A stretch of DNA of 64,000 nt from positions 54,276,422-54,340,421 of the forward strand of contig JAKGHH010000004.1 in assembly GCA_022828595.1 (NCBI GenBank), in the 5' to 3' direction. The position numbers and the translations under genes are program-made. Source of the stretch: Nelumbo lutea (lineage: Eukaryota; Streptophyta; Magnoliopsida; Proteales; Nelumbonaceae). Positions 1 through 12,895 of the stretch are shown here, piece after piece (the stretch's first letter is position 1; every line of letters begins with the position of its first letter). The notes under the pieces are model-generated. The model saw only the letters and a program-made list of their open reading frames with translations, made no database searches and had not been told where the DNA came from.

Positions 1-129
1 ATTTCAGATTATTTGCCCATCAATTTTGGGAACAAATTTCCCAAAACCCATATCTGCGCAAATTGGGTAGAACGCCTTCTCCCTATTTGCGCAGGTTCAT
101 ATATGAAATAGAATGGTTCAAGATTTGAA
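1..129 (-). other. internal leader of large-LTR retrotransposon K (cut by window edge)
   Basis: This is untranslated leader sequence of the element whose 5' LTR begins at 148. The primer-binding site lies between them, so on the minus strand the element runs left out of the window. No coding sequence is visible in this short piece. Confidence 0.6.
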
Positions 130-146
130 CCATGGCTCTGATACCA
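130..146 (-). other. primer-binding site of element K
   Basis: On the minus strand the sequence reads TGGTATCAGAGCCATGG, matching the 3' end complement of plant initiator-Met tRNA. It lies one base inside the LTR edge. This fixes the orientation: minus strand, element body to the left. Confidence 0.85.
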
Positions 147-147
147 C

Positions 148-2102
148 TGAAGGGATAGGAAATCCATCACATGGATGCCCAAAGATTGCGGAATAAGGGG
201 GCGAATTTCAAAAATTTTTCTCTCCCTTCAACTGGGAATCGAATTCCCTATTTAGAAAATCATATTTTCAAGGATCATTCTTGAACCATAAACTGAACCA
301 GATCTGAACCAAAAGGAGTAGGGAGAGATAATACCTGATACAGAGAAGTAGTATCTCCCAATGGAGGTGTTCACACCCAGGGAAGGGTCCAAAATCTGCT
401 CCCACTGAAGATGGCACAGTGCAGGGTGGAGTAGAATCAGTAGTGTTTTTCCAAAAGAACTTGATCCTTTTCAAGAATCACCTGGACAGCTTGTGAATAC
501 AACTCCCACCAATCTTTTCTCCAAAAGATTGGAATCAAGATCCAATTTTGATTTCTCCCAAGAAATGGAGATCGAACTACTGTAGGTGGCGGCTGCAGGA
601 AGGAGGCGGCAAGAGAGTATTTGCAGGGTGTAGATTCTCTCTTCTGTGATTTCAGCTCTGAAGACAAGAATCTCTGTATTGCTTGTTTGTAATGTCTAAA
701 GGCTGCCGCCCCCTCTTCCTTTTATAGACTTAAAGGGATCAGCTCCTAATCCCATTAGGAGTTGCTAACCCAAATCATATTTGGATTAGAAGTCCCTTTA
801 AGTGATAAGGGATAATCCGTATCTTATTTGCAGATTAGATCAGTCATCTCCTAATCTAATTAGGAAGTTTCAAGATCTAAATCTTATTTAGATCTTGGAC
901 TCTCAAAGTGGATAGGGTGTGGGCCCAATCCTATCAATTGATCCATCTCAGAATTCGCCCCTTAAGTGACTAATCAAATTAGCCCAGTTCGAAATGGGCT
1001 TAAGGCCCATTTAAGGTTATGTATTCATTTAGCTTTCCAAACTGCTACCTAGTTGGGCTTCCTTGTATGGCGTGGGACCCAAACATTGATCTACACATCA
1101 GCCACATGGGTTCAGCCCAGCCTTTGTTACAAGGCCTGGCCGAATACACTGTTATGGATAGTGCACCCCCTGAAACCCATCAGATGGGCTCTATGGGCTC
1201 AACACTTACCCTAAGTGGTCCCTGGGCCAAGCCACCTTGTAACCCAAGGACTGTGGGCAGATGCAAGATTAGCCCATCAGGTATTATCTTCAATGGTCTT
1301 ATACTTAACCTCTTAGCCCATAATGATCTTGCACTGCCCGACAAGAGAGGACCTCTCCCTCGGCTGCAAGGAACAGTGTTGCACTCTCTACTTATATGGA
1401 TCTCGGGAATTAAAACCTTTTTGCAAACATTTTAGAAACCATAATATATATACTTTTATATCTCATATAAAATATACTTTGCAAAACAAATCTCAACGGT
1501 TGAAATCAGCTGCCGACAGTCTTGGTTTCCATCAGTGAGAGTGCATCCCCGATCATTACCTTTGTCCGACAAAGGGGCTGATCCTGTCGCTATGATCACC
1601 CACTCAGATGAATTCTTAGACTGTCCCAACATACCCAGGTTTTGACCCCTGCTAAGGACCTCACTGATTGGTACATCAAAGACAGCCCAATCCGACACTT
1701 AGTGCAGCATCATAATCGAGTCTAGGGGTCGGGTGTAACTTTCCAGTTTTGCTCATCAATCTCCAAGGTCCAGGGCAATACTGGAAATCTGGTCCAGTTC
1801 AAAGATTCAATTAATCCTACATTGTATGTGCCTAGGGTCTCACCCTGGTAGCTGAGACAGGCCACCCCAACCGACTTGGTGGCACCACAGTGTCAGCCTT
1901 GTCAGGATAGGTCTCCCCAGACCGATCCACTGGCTGTGAACATTCTAAACTAACACGAGTCTCATTAAGTGTACAGTTTAAGGGTATTACCCAGAAACAT
2001 ACCAAGGGAACATGAATCAAATATGCACTTTTATTCATTTACAATAAACTCATAAAGTGTATCATCTTGATTGAAGCTAAGGGCATACAAAACTATCTAA
2101 CA
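148..2102 (-). repeat. 5' LTR of retrotransposon K, 1,955 bp
   Basis: The segment matches 12997-14939 along its whole length, which defines both edges. In element orientation it starts TGTTAGATAG and ends CCCTTCA, the usual TG...CA. A primer-binding site adjoins its inner edge at 130-146. The 5 bases outside the outer edge (2103-2107, tagta) should recur beyond the partner LTR left of the window. Internal pol is not visible, so gypsy versus copia cannot be decided. Short open frames inside it are not supported as genes. Confidence 0.9.
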
Positions 2103-2650
2103 TAGTAGACAATAATCAGTCCAATAATCACAGTTTGGTTTTTAGCTGCACCCTCCAAGAAACAGTCCAGTAATCACAGTCAAAGAATTCCCAATCCAAA
2201 AAACAGTTCGTAGGGTTAAGAATAAACCCTAGAAAATTCAGTTATTTTTTTTCTCCCAAGAAAAGGTCTCAGTCTAAAAACGGTTCATAGGGTTAATAAT
2301 AAACCCTAGAAAACTCAGTTTTTTCTCAGCTGCACCTTCTAGATAAATTTAACATATCTCTTACTGCTGCTGGCCTCAAGAATAAGTGAACGATTTACCC
2401 AGAAATCTGATTCTTGCTAAAAAAACTCTGATCGCCACCTTCAATTCTTGATAAAAAATCAATCTTGATCCCTTTAACCTTCTCTGATTCTTCCTTATTA
2501 CCAAAAGAAACTCTCCAATCTTCGAACAGTTGCTAAAGATCTCAGGTAACCTTCAAGAATCAGGCAAAATAAAGCTCCTTTCTAATCTTCCAGCCCTAGG
2601 TAATTCTATGTGGTTGGCTGGGTTAGATTCACATGAGAAGCCCTAGATCA
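2103..2650 (-). other. 5' leader of Copia element I
   Basis: This noncoding stretch resembles the leader between LTR and gag in Copia D (29.7-30.46 kb) and E (50.56-51.33 kb): repeated 'aaaccctag' motifs, then a 'ccttctctgattcttcc' block, then the primer-binding site. The rest of element I lies left of K, which is inserted here. Confidence 0.65.
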
Positions 2651-2663
2651 TGCTCTGATACCA
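2651..2663 (-). other. primer-binding site of Copia I
   Basis: On the minus strand it reads TGGTATCAGAGCA, an initiator-Met tRNA type site directly adjoining the LTR at 2664. Confidence 0.75.
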
Positions 2664-3026
2664 ACTTTAATAGACAAAAAGATGCTGCAGTGGTTGATGA
2701 AAAGAAAACAGGTTCGGAAAGAAGAAGAAAGAGAGAAAGAAGAGAGAAAAGAAGAGGGAAGAGAGAAGAAAGAAGGGGTTTGGTTGTTATTTCTGCCGCC
2801 ACATAAATTTCATAATATAGTTTAGTTTCCTTACAAGAATAGGAGATAAAAAAAGGAAAACTCTAATCCTATCTAGAATAGAAGAAATCATAACTAGGAT
2901 AAGGCCATCTGGCCCAACTGAAAAAGGATTAAAAGAAAATAACTAAGTGTGGGTATGGAACCACACACACTAGAACCTAAGTGTGGGTATGGAACCTCAC
3001 ACTCGTGGCTACTAACTATTTCTACA
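2664..3026 (-). repeat. 5' LTR of Copia I, D-related family, 363 bp
   Basis: It begins right after the primer-binding site and ends '...ttctaca' (TGTAGAAA in element orientation). Length and layout match the 369-bp LTRs of Copia D, including the purine-rich tract after the start and the 'ctgccgcc' block. As in D, the inner terminus is 'act...' on the + strand rather than a canonical 'tg'. Sequence divergence from D is high, so the right edge is inferred by analogy. Confidence 0.6.
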
Positions 3027-3288
3027 ATATTCTTAACAGAAAGGATTACTATTGCTTCCTTTAGGATAATCTTGTAGGCCCAAGGATTGACAAAGATAAG
3101 AAAAATATCAGAAAATAAGTTTCAAAAGACATGCTTTCAAGAAAGAAGAATTTTAAGCAATAAATAAAAATAAATCAACAAATTTCAAAACTACTTAAAG
3201 AACTAGCAAGGATCAAGCAAGGTCACAAGAAAAGAAGAAAACTGTTAGAGAATAAAAACCTACTACAACTTTTAGGAAAGAAGAAAAC

Positions 3289-3501
3289 TGTTGGAGAATA
3301 AAAACCTATTCAGGGACCTCATCTCACAGCTTAAGCTTTAGATTGAACGGTTCCTTAAACAAGTTGGGTGGCAGATAGAGGTATTCTCTTCTGACTGAAC
3401 CTAGTTCTCTCCTCTCCTTTTCTTCTCTTCTCTTCTCTTCTCATTATTTCTGGTTTCTTTTATTTTTCTCCTGAAATTAAATTGATTCCAGGTTGTTCTC
3501 A
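3289..3501 (+). repeat. 5' LTR of the TRIM
   Basis: It is 213 bp and TG...CA, with a (tcttc)n tract at about 3420-3441. It directly precedes the primer-binding site. Confidence 0.7.
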
Positions 3502-3644
3502 TGGTATCAGAGCCTGTTTGACCAAGTGGTCTAGTGTTTGATCCTCATCACCCCCATTATAACTAATTAATATTCAGCACAATATATGAGTGGGTCTGTG
3601 CTTGTCCATGCTTCAAGCCCAATGGAATTTCACGTGAAGGGGCA

Positions 3645-3716
3645 TGTTAGAGAATAAAAACCTATTTGGGGATGTCACCTAACAGCTTAAGATTTTAGGT
3701 TGAATGGTTTCCTTGA
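3645..3716 (+). repeat. truncated 3' LTR of the TRIM
   Basis: It repeats the first ~70 bases of the 5' LTR, with changes such as 'ttggggatgtcacc' for 'tcagggacctcatc', then diverges. Confidence 0.65.
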
Positions 3717-5598
<1,882 letters not shown>

Positions 5599-5865
5599 TC
5601 AACTACAATCTTTCTTTGGTGTGAGCAAATCTAGTACAACACATGGGCTTAAGCTTTCACGGATCAGCCCCTGCTTCAACAACTCTGTTACTTGTCTTTG
5701 GAGCTCCTCATGCTCCTTAGGGCTCATTCTATAATGGGGTAAGTTAGGCAATGTTGCTCCCAACATTAAATCTATATGATGTTGTACATCTCTTAGTGGA
5801 GGAAGGCCATTGGGTAATTCCTCAAGCATCACATCAGCATATTCATGAAGTAGCTTCTTTGCCAT
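5599..5865 (-). pseudogene. gypsy A reverse transcriptase, N-terminal fragment
   Basis: The 88-residue frame contains [35 protein letters not shown] and [14 protein letters not shown], the standard entry to plant Ty3/gypsy reverse transcriptase just before the palm domain. It then stops after TPKKDCS, where the family continues with a tryptophan-containing VDYR-type motif. None of the catalytic aspartates are present. The break coincides with the element's left edge at 5599. It lies downstream of, and in the same orientation as, the protease piece at 5944-6352, with a frame break between them. Confidence 0.85.
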
Positions 5866-5943
5866 CTCTGGAATAGGTGTTTTGTTTGCTATCTTCTTTG
5901 GAAGAGAGTACTGGCTGGCTTAGTTTCCTTCTTTGGAAATGAA

Positions 5944-6352
5944 TCAAGATGCATTGATTATCTTCTTATTGTCTTTCACAAAGTTGTATGTGTTGTTGTC
6001 CCCACAATGAATGGTCTTATGGTCATATTTCCATGGGCATCCCAAAAGAATATGGCATGCATCCATTGAGACAATATCACACCATACTAATTCTTCAAAT
6101 GTATTATCAATAGAGAAATTAATTAAGAATTTAGTAGAAACTCTTACCTCATTTCCTTTGTTGAACCACAAAAGCAATATGGTCGGGGTGTTGAACAGTC
6201 TTGAGTTGAAACTTGTCCACCATCTCTTGAGAAACAAGATTCTCACTACTACTGTTGTGAATAATCAGGTTACACAACTTCCCACCATCACGTGTTCTAA
6301 ATATATTCTTTCTCAACCAGTCCCCTGGTAGCGATTCTAAAGGTGCAACCAT
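5944..6352 (-). pseudogene. gypsy A retroviral-type aspartic protease region
   Basis: Two overlapping frames together show the plant gypsy protease region: LCNLIIHNSSSENLVSQEMV, then FNKGNEVRVSTKFLINFSI and VSMDACHILLGCPWKYD. The active-site motif, D-S-G-S in intact elements, reads N-S-S-S here, so the catalytic aspartate is lost. A frameshift near 6150-6250 separates the two frames. The CHILLGxPW stretch is the characteristic C-terminal hydrophobic-glycine motif. Confidence 0.8.
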
Positions 6353-6464
6353 GGAGTGCCGTGCCGTATCACTAGAGCTTCACCTTCAATCTCCCCATCC
6401 AAGTTTTTTTCCTATAAAGCATTAGCTTCAGTAGTTTCAACCACTTGTCCATCCTCAACATGAC

Positions 6465-6740
6465 CTATATCATCTTGCTGTGTTCATCAATGACTTCATC
6501 AACCAGGTGTCTTTGCCCTACAATCCTTCTCTTAGGAGATTCATTGGAACGATGTCCCAACTCCATACACTTGAAACATCTAATAGTAGGCTGCCTTTGA
6601 TTTCTCCTTGTTGCATATAAGGGCCCATGGATTGTAGTTCGTGTTTGGTTGATCCCATGACCCCTACCAGCCCCAACACTTCGACTTATTGATGAAGATG
6701 TATCTTGGACAGCACTTAGTTTCCACCTTGAGCTCTGACC
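6465..6740 (-). pseudogene. gypsy A gag, zinc-knuckle end
   Basis: The frame holds TIRCFKCMELGHRSNESPKR, a CX2CX4HX4C zinc knuckle whose last cysteine is serine. The usual serine- and basic-rich nucleocapsid sequence precedes it. The right edge is set by the LTR at 6741. About 100 residues normally found between the gag core and the zinc knuckle are missing at that junction. Confidence 0.75.
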
Positions 6741-7079
6741 ACTAAGAGATTTCAGGTTTGATGAGAAGAGAAAGTGAAGAAGAAGTAGAAGAAAGAGTGG
6801 TGAAAGAGCAGTAGAACACAGATTTTGAGGAGAAGAACAGAATGTCAATATTCTGCCGCTGCCACTTTAAGTTAATATATATAGGTTATGCTAGTTACAT
6901 GAAAGGACATATCTGCCCTTGGTGTTTACATCATAACTGCTAACAAATAACAAACAATATAAAACTGAAACTAGAAATAACAGAATAATAGCAAAATAAC
7001 CACAGCTGTGACTAGATACATTCTACCCAATGGACAGAGTGGGACCACAGCTGTGGGGCCCACATCAATGTTCTCTACA
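6741..7079 (-). repeat. lone D-family LTR in gypsy gag
   Basis: This 339-bp block aligns with the Copia D LTRs. Shared features are the 'gaagaagaag' tract, 'gcagtagaacaca', 'ttctgccgctgccacttta', 'catatctgccc' and the terminal '...gggcccacatca.tgttctctaca'. No Copia internal sequence adjoins it, and the 5 bases either side (tgacc and acctt) do not match. It is therefore either a solo LTR with lost duplications or the product of a wider deletion that also removed part of gag. Confidence 0.8.
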
Positions 7080-7164
7080 ACCTTAAATTTTGCACCTTTT
7101 GGTAAAGAGTTTGCTCATAATCTAGTGGTAAGAATTGCGATTTCAACTTTTCTTTCATTCTTCT
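7080..7164 (-). pseudogene. gypsy A gag, middle fragment
   Basis: On the minus strand it encodes RMKEKLKSQFLPLDYEQTLY and VQNLR, the conserved plant gypsy gag stretch FLPxDYEQxLxQ. It continues, in the same frame, the piece at 17803-18357 on the far side of Copia H. Removal of H and one duplication copy rejoins them, which is strong evidence for one split gene. The right-hand piece ends with an in-frame TAA where the family has tryptophan. Confidence 0.85.
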
Positions 7165-7469
7165 TGTAGAGATGCTGGGTCGAATGGGCCTTAGTATTTG
7201 TTTTTATGTTTAAGTAGTGTGTTATTTTGTTTGTATGTTAATGGGCCTGTTAACCTCTTTTATTAGTTCTTGCTTAGCTGGCCGCCCATTTAAGGGCAGA
7301 CTTGTAATTAACCTAGTTAATGAAGATTAATAAAAGAAATAGTGTGGGGAGAGAGGAGATCATTTGAAATCCTCCTTCTTTCTCCCTTCTTCTCCATCCT
7401 TTTCTTTTTCTTATTTTCTCCTATAATTTGAAATATTTTACTGTTCTTTTATTGGACTGAATAACATCT
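7165..7469 (+). repeat. 5' LTR of Copia H, 305 bp
   Basis: It starts TGTAGAGATGCTGG and ends AATAACATCT, directly followed by the primer-binding site. The TATA-like 'taataaaaga' near 7330 and a pyrimidine-rich end are as in other Copia LTRs. The 3' terminus is CT, not CA; see findings. Confidence 0.85.
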
Positions 7470-7481
7470 TGGTATCAAAGC
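7470..7481 (+). other. primer-binding site of Copia H
   Basis: It reads tggtatcaaagc, initiator-Met tRNA type with one change (CAA for CAG). It directly adjoins the 5' LTR. Confidence 0.8.
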
Positions 7482-7936
7482 AGGTCTTCCTCCTCTTTTG
7501 GTTTTCTTTTCTTTTCCCATACACCCTTCGATTAGAAGAGTATATGGAGAGATAAGTTGTTGATTATTCAGAGAACTTTTTTGCCAAGTTGGTAAAGGGT
7601 TTGGAGAGTCAGAATCTGGATATAGATTGCCAAGAAAGTGAGGCTGTTGATTTTTTGCCAAAAGCCCTAGTCGACTAGAGAGTTTCCAGTTGTAGGTTAG
7701 AGATACTGTTTGGTTGTGGCACTTAAGGCTTCGAGGACTCCTTTTGATCTCTAGAAGTGAGTGGTTGCAGTTGGAAGAGGTTTGGGAAGCTTTGGTAGGA
7801 GCGATTGCTTCTTCTCTCTTTCTCCCCAGAAGCCAGGTATAGTGAAACCCTAGTTTTGGGTCCTTTAGGTGTTGAACTGATCATAGTTAGGTTTATAAAG
7901 ATTGAAAACATTGTTTTTTTATTTTTTGTTTGGTCA
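7482..7936 (+). other. untranslated leader of Copia H
   Basis: This is about 455 bp of noncoding sequence between the primer-binding site and the gag start. It has a counterpart in Copia G (51668-52071). Confidence 0.6.
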
Positions 7937-9016
7937 ATGGAGCAGCTTGGAAGTGAGATGAAGCAAATCTCGATGTCAGAGGTTGGTCCAATAGATTCCC
8001 TTTTGACAAGAGTGACTACAATCAAACTGGATGGAACCAATTATTTGGCCTAGGCACAACCTATAAAGATTTATGTCTATAGTAGAGGTATACGGGGGTT
8101 TCTCACGAGCAATAAGGAGAAACTAACAGAGACTGATCCTACATATGAGTAGTGGATGCAGGAGAACTACATAGTGATTGGATGGTTAATTAATTCTATG
8201 CAGCCTCACATAAATCAACATTATCTTTGGATGACTTCGGCTAAGGAGATTTGGGATAGTGTTACAAAAACGTATTCTCAGAAATTGAATGTTGCAAGGG
8301 CCTACAAACTGAAGAATGATGTGAAAATTTTGAAATAGGGGGAGAAGAGTGTAGCTTTCTAATACTCAATGTTGAAGTCCCTATGGAAGGAGATTGATGA
8401 TATGGAAACAGTGGTATGGGAGAGCACCAAGGATGCAGAGACATTCAGAAAATTTGTGGAACGAAACATGGTGTTTGAGTTTCTTACAGGACTAAACCCT
8501 AAGTTCGACATTACCAAGCAGAATATTTTGGCCAAGGATGAGGAGAGCAGGTGGCAGGTATAGTTACAAGGTCCACCTACAGAACACTTTGCTCATGTTA
8601 GAGTAAAGCCAAAGGGCCCGACTGGGAAGAAAAAAGTGATATGTGAATACTGCAAGAAACCAAGGCATACTAAGGACACCTATTGGAAATTTCATCCAGA
8701 TCTTCTCCTTGACAAGTTTCGGAATAACAACATTAATAGTAATTTTAAGAAGAATGGTTAGACCGGAAAGCCTAAGAATGCTAATGTTGCCACAATGCCT
8801 GAAGGAGGGAATAGGGAAAGTGAAGAAAAATAAGCTATGGAGCAGCTAACAGCAGTAAAGGCAAAGTTTGAAAAGTATGGGAGATTACTAAATCACTTGA
8901 AAACCACTGTCTTAGCATCCAACCCTTCCAACAACACCTCATCATCCGCATTTGCTCACTTAGGTACTTGTGCTTTTGCAAATCATGCTATTGTTTCAGT
9001 TAATCATAAAATCCCT
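7937..9016 (+). pseudogene. Copia H gag
   Basis: It begins MEQLGSEMKQ and contains VTTIKLDGTNYLA, then a TAG where the family has tryptophan. The UBN2-type gag core follows (LINSMQPHINQHYLW, AKEIWDSV, NVARAYKLKND), then FEFLTGLNPKFDI and a zinc knuckle CEYCKKPRHTKDTYW whose last cysteine is tyrosine. Several stops and frameshifts divide it (about 8051, 8336, 8352, 8560). The product would have formed the element's capsid. The end is taken just before the TAG at 9017, which separates it from the protease. Confidence 0.85.
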
Positions 9017-10640
9017 TAGATTATTGATTCTGGTGCATCAAACCATATGACCAGTTTATCTAACCTCTTTTGTTCATATCAACTCCTCTTTGGAAGAGAG
9101 AAGATATCCCTTGCTGATGGGTCTTTTGCTCCCATCTCTAGCAAAGGGGATATCAAGGCCTCTAACCACCTTATCTTATCCTCTGCTCTTCATGTCCCCA
9201 AACTTAATACCAACCTTTTATCTGTTAGTACCTTGACTAAATCCATGAACTGTACCATAACCTTTTTTTCTTACCCATTGTGTTTTTCAAGACCTAACAT
9301 CTCAAAGGATGATTGGGAGTTGCCATGAGGCTAAGGGAATATACTTACTAGACACACCTGATAGGAGTCTTGGACCACCTAATGGAGTAGCCTTGGAGTC
9401 TGTTTTGTCAGAGTCTTTTGATAAAGTCATGTTACGTCATTTATGGTTTGGTCATTTACCCTTTTTTGCTTTGAGTTTGTTTCCCGATATGTTTAAGGGA
9501 ATGTTTCTACCGAGTTTTCATTGTGAGTTATGCGAACTTGCAAAGCATTGTAGACATTCTTATTCAGTAAGCAATAAAAGATCTATTTCTCCTTTTCATA
9601 TTGTGCACTTTAATGTGTGGGGGCCATATCATCTGCCTACTATGGGGGGTTACAAGTATTTTATCCTCTTTATTGATGATTATTCTCGTTATACTTGGAT
9701 TTACCTCATGAAATCCCGGGTTGAAGTTCCAACCATTGTGCAAAAGTTTCATGAACTTGCTCTTACTCAATTTAACACCCGAATCAAAATATTCCCCTCT
9801 GATAATGCTAAGGAATATTTTGAGAAGAATCTTTCATCATACTTTTGAGAATTTTAGGGTTATTCATCAAAGTTCTTGTTCCTACACTCCACAACAGAAT
9901 GGAGTGGCGAAAAGGAAGAACTGTCATGTAGTTGAGGTTGCTCGATGCCTCCTGTTTGCATCTCATGTTCCTATCAAAATTTGGGGGGATGTTGTTCTTA
10001 CTTCCACATATTTGATTAATGATATGCCTTCTTAGGTTCTGGGTTTTAACACTCCACTTAGCCTTCTCTTTTCGAATGAGGATCTCTTTCCTCTTCCTCT
10101 CCGAGTTTTTTAGTGCACCTGCTATGTACATGTTCATAATCATTAGAGACATAAATTTGAGCCTAAGGCACATAAGTGTCTTCTTAGGATATGCCTCCAC
10201 ACAGAAGGGATATTGTTGTTTTGATCTGGTTCGTGGCACCCGTTGTCTCTAGGGATGTCACATTTGCTGAGTCCACTCCTTTCTTTGGTGTTTCTCTTGA
10301 AGGAGAGCATTTTGAGGAGCCATTTGTCGTCCCTAATTGTTCCTCTTCCTGTTCCTTTTGAGTCTCTTGTTGAGCCATCTTCCTCTATTGATTCTCCTTC
10401 CACTAGGTCTACCTCTCATGTTCCTGCTCCTCCAAATCATCCTCTTAGTTTTCCCTCACATCTCATTGTCCAAATGTGGTACCAAAGACAAAAATTCAGG
10501 CATGGTCTAGTTGTTTCCACTCCTTCAGCTGAGCCTCTAGCACCTCCCATCACTTATGGGGTAACAGGTCAGCCTTCATCTAATCCTTCTGCTACCTATC
10601 CCCTACCTATTACTCTTTTCTTGCCTCTGTTTCTACCCAT
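9017..10640 (+). pseudogene. Copia H protease and integrase
   Basis: A TAG at 9017-9019 precedes IIDSGASNHMTS, the intact aspartic protease active site. Next come the pre-integrase zinc motif (RHLWFGH...CELCELAKHC) and the integrase core. The first catalytic aspartate is asparagine (HFNVWGP for H.DVWGP), the second is present (SDNAKEYF), and the glutamate is lysine (GVAKRKN for GVAERKN). A stop follows SSYF near 9846. From 10036 the linker toward reverse transcriptase is recognisable (VFLGYASTQKGYCCFD) but shifted in frame. Integration activity is excluded. Confidence 0.85.
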
Positions 10641-10849
10641 GTGATTCCCAAGTCTGTACTAGAAGCCCTATCCAAACCTGAATGGAGGGATGCTATGATG
10701 ACTGAACTAGATGCTTTGCATAAGAACTATACTTGGGGTATTGTGGATTTGCTTGAAGGGAAGGAACCAGTGAGTTGTAAATGGGTGTTCACTATTAAGT
10801 ATCATTCCGATGGCACTATTAAGAGATTTAAGGCTAGATTGATTGTTAA
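10641..10849 (+). pseudogene. Copia H reverse transcriptase, N-terminal part
   Basis: The frame runs PKSVLEALSKPEWRDAMMTE, then ELDALHKNYTW and CKWVFTIKYHSDGTIKRFKA up to RLIVK, where unrelated sequence begins. This is the standard start of Copia reverse transcriptase (RVT_2). The next ~30 residues of the family (the YGIDY...VAK stretch) are absent on both sides of the insert, so the insertion was accompanied by loss of about 90 bp. Confidence 0.85.
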
Positions 10850-10861
10850 GGCTGCGTTTGG

Positions 10862-12120
10862 TTGGAATACGAATACAAATTTGTAGAGTGCAAAACAAAA
10901 ATGTTTGGTTCATGTGAGTGCAAAGTGGTTCGAGATTTACACATCCACTTTGCACTCAGTTCATTTGTTTCAAAAGATACAAATAAGAATACAATTTTTG
11001 CAGATGTAACTGTTCCTTGCTACCAAATGGTGTTCCAGATACTCCCACCATTAAACAAATATAAAAAATGACAAACCATTAAATAAATATAAAAATAACA
11101 AAAATCCTTTTGTTAAAGACTTCTTTTTGAAATTATAGAATTTAACAAATCTCTTGCTGAGTGCATTCTTGAACATAAGAGTAGGCTCAGCTTCTTCTGG
11201 TTCTTTTGTTAAAAGTATTCTTCTGTTGAAAGACTAATGATTAACCTGAAAACATGAAAACGTGTTCAAGGTTGTTAAACATCCCTTCTGCACTTCTGTA
11301 AACACCTGAAAACATCACCTGGAGCAGAAGTTATAATTCATTGGCATTTGGAAATCTCAATTTTCAATGTGAACTTTCTGAGATTATTAGAGTTCATTGA
11401 ACAAGACATACACCAAGCATGGTAACCATATTTGGGTGGATCATGCCAGAACCTTTTGCCATTTCCCCAATTCTTATGCAAGTTCCTCCAACCTATGCAA
11501 CCCAACAATTGCGATCATGGATATGACATCACGTTAAAGTTGTCAGGAGCATGACAATTAAGTACATACAAAATAATGCTCCCACAAAGTACTGTTTTTA
11601 TGCTACCTCTCCATTCAAGTAATTAAGGTGTTATGTCAGCATGACTTCTTTTATTAAAGATGCAACAGAACTCAGAAGGCACAAGAAATATCATAAAAAT
11701 GAATAATATATCTTGGTGCAATGATTATGAGAATGGATGGATTTTCTTTTCCAAAAGAAACTAAGTACAAAACTTCTTCATGGTAGACATTAGAAAATAT
11801 ATGTATAAAGCACAACTTGATTGTCATTTTGTATTATAGAAAGCCAGTCTTACAAACTTAAAGTAGACACTAAATTGAAATCTTGAAGTTTCTTTTTTCT
11901 TTGCGATTGGGGGGCAAATAACACTTCTTAAACAATTTTATCAAAGAGTTTTTTTACAAGTAGCAGTAATTCAATAGTTTTATTAAAGATAGGGGAAACA
12001 AAGCAATTCACACTCAAATTACACGCTAGAGCCTAAGCTGCCAAATCATTCAATTCTACACTGCAATTTTTTATTTTTACACTGTTTGCCTCTTTCCCTG
12101 GTTCGCCCCAAAGAGCCCAC
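10862..12120. other. left arm of the insert, no gene seen
   Basis: AT-rich sequence without recognisable coding content. It includes a perfect 13-bp inverted repeat (10916-10928 and 10945-10957, gagtgcaaagtgg). Confidence 0.4.
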
Positions 12121-12349
12121 TAAGGGTCTGTTTGTTAATAGCTGAAGTGGCTGAACTGAAAAGCTTATTGCTTTGTCTTTTAGTGAAGAAGAATGAGGTT
12201 ATGAGATCCTAAAGGGATGAAAGCTGAAGTTGGATAGATTATTATACCTTGATATTTTAGTATTTAATTCTTTTATCCACCAAAAGACAAAGCAATAAGT
12301 CATTAAGTTCAGCAGCTTCAGTCATAAGCCATTATCAATGGCCCCTTAA
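12121..12349. mobile_element. MITE with ~65-bp terminal inverted repeats
   Basis: The left end reads taagggtctgtttgttaata and the right end, reversed, ttaaggggccattgataatg. Further in, both arms share 'cttattgctttgtctttt'. The whole is 229 bp and AT-rich inside with no coding. Flanks give no clear target duplication (TAA or TTA is possible), so hAT versus Harbinger is undecided. Confidence 0.65.
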
Positions 12350-12895
12350 TTGTAAAAGAAAATAATATTACTAAACCTATAAAACAAAACCACAAGAAGA
12401 AGCACTATAAAAGTATGGGAAAACAAACTCAATGAAAAACAGATCAACCCATGAACTATGAAATTATGGTCTTGGTCAGAAACATATTTTTTATTTCCTT
12501 TTGAAAGATGAAGAAAATTTTATTAAGATCAAATCAAAGGATAATACAAAGAGTCTTCACTAGAAAAGGTGCAAGATGCAGTCTCAGCATAATCAAATGA
12601 AAAACAATGGACTGTCCAATTCATTGTTTATAAAGGAAAGATGTTATATAGAAGTGTCCATCAAGGTAGATATCCGATAGGCGTCGGGTAAAGAACTTAG
12701 TACAGTTAGGAGAATCCATGCAAACAATTCATAGAGGTAGATCAAGGAATATGGAGTATTTTATCAGCTTATACTTTTCTATAGACAATTGATTCTTCCT
12801 TTTTTCATCTTGTCAAGTCAGACAATGCAACATGCATCAGATTCTGATTCCTATGTTTGCATCCATGCAATATTACTTAATTTCCATTTTACAGG
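12350..12895. other. insert sequence right of the MITE
   Basis: No coding sequence seen. It ends in a pyrimidine tract and 'ttttacag' that look like a splice acceptor for the exon-like piece at 12896. Confidence 0.35.

Larger units (their letters stand above)
3243..3716 (+). mobile_element. TRIM (miniature terminal-repeat retrotransposon)
   Basis: An LTR-like unit at 3289-3501 starts TGTTGGAGAATAAAAACC and ends in CTCA. It is followed at once by an initiator-Met primer-binding site (3502-3514, tggtatcagagcc), about 130 bp of noncoding interior, a purine tract (gtgaaggggca) and a second copy of the LTR start at 3645. The right LTR breaks off near 3716. A third partial copy of the LTR start at 3243 is part of a 46-bp tandem duplication just left of the 5' LTR. 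With no coding capacity and such a short interior, it fits TRIMs. Confidence 0.75.

Noticed and set aside
268..474. Minus-strand 68-codon frame in the LTR, also at 13117-13323, and the pair 1832-2038 / 14668-14874
   Set aside because: Conserved length only because of LTR homology. No start context, no motif; treated as chance frames.
1019..1435. Open frame of 138 codons on the + strand of LTR K, with a similar frame at 13829-14374 in the solo LTR
   Set aside because: The two are similar because the LTRs are copies. The protein has no recognisable family, is antisense to the element, and the lengths and ends differ by frameshift.
9808..10239. 143-codon minus-strand frame
   Set aside because: Antisense to Copia H integrase, whose motifs on the + strand are unmistakable.
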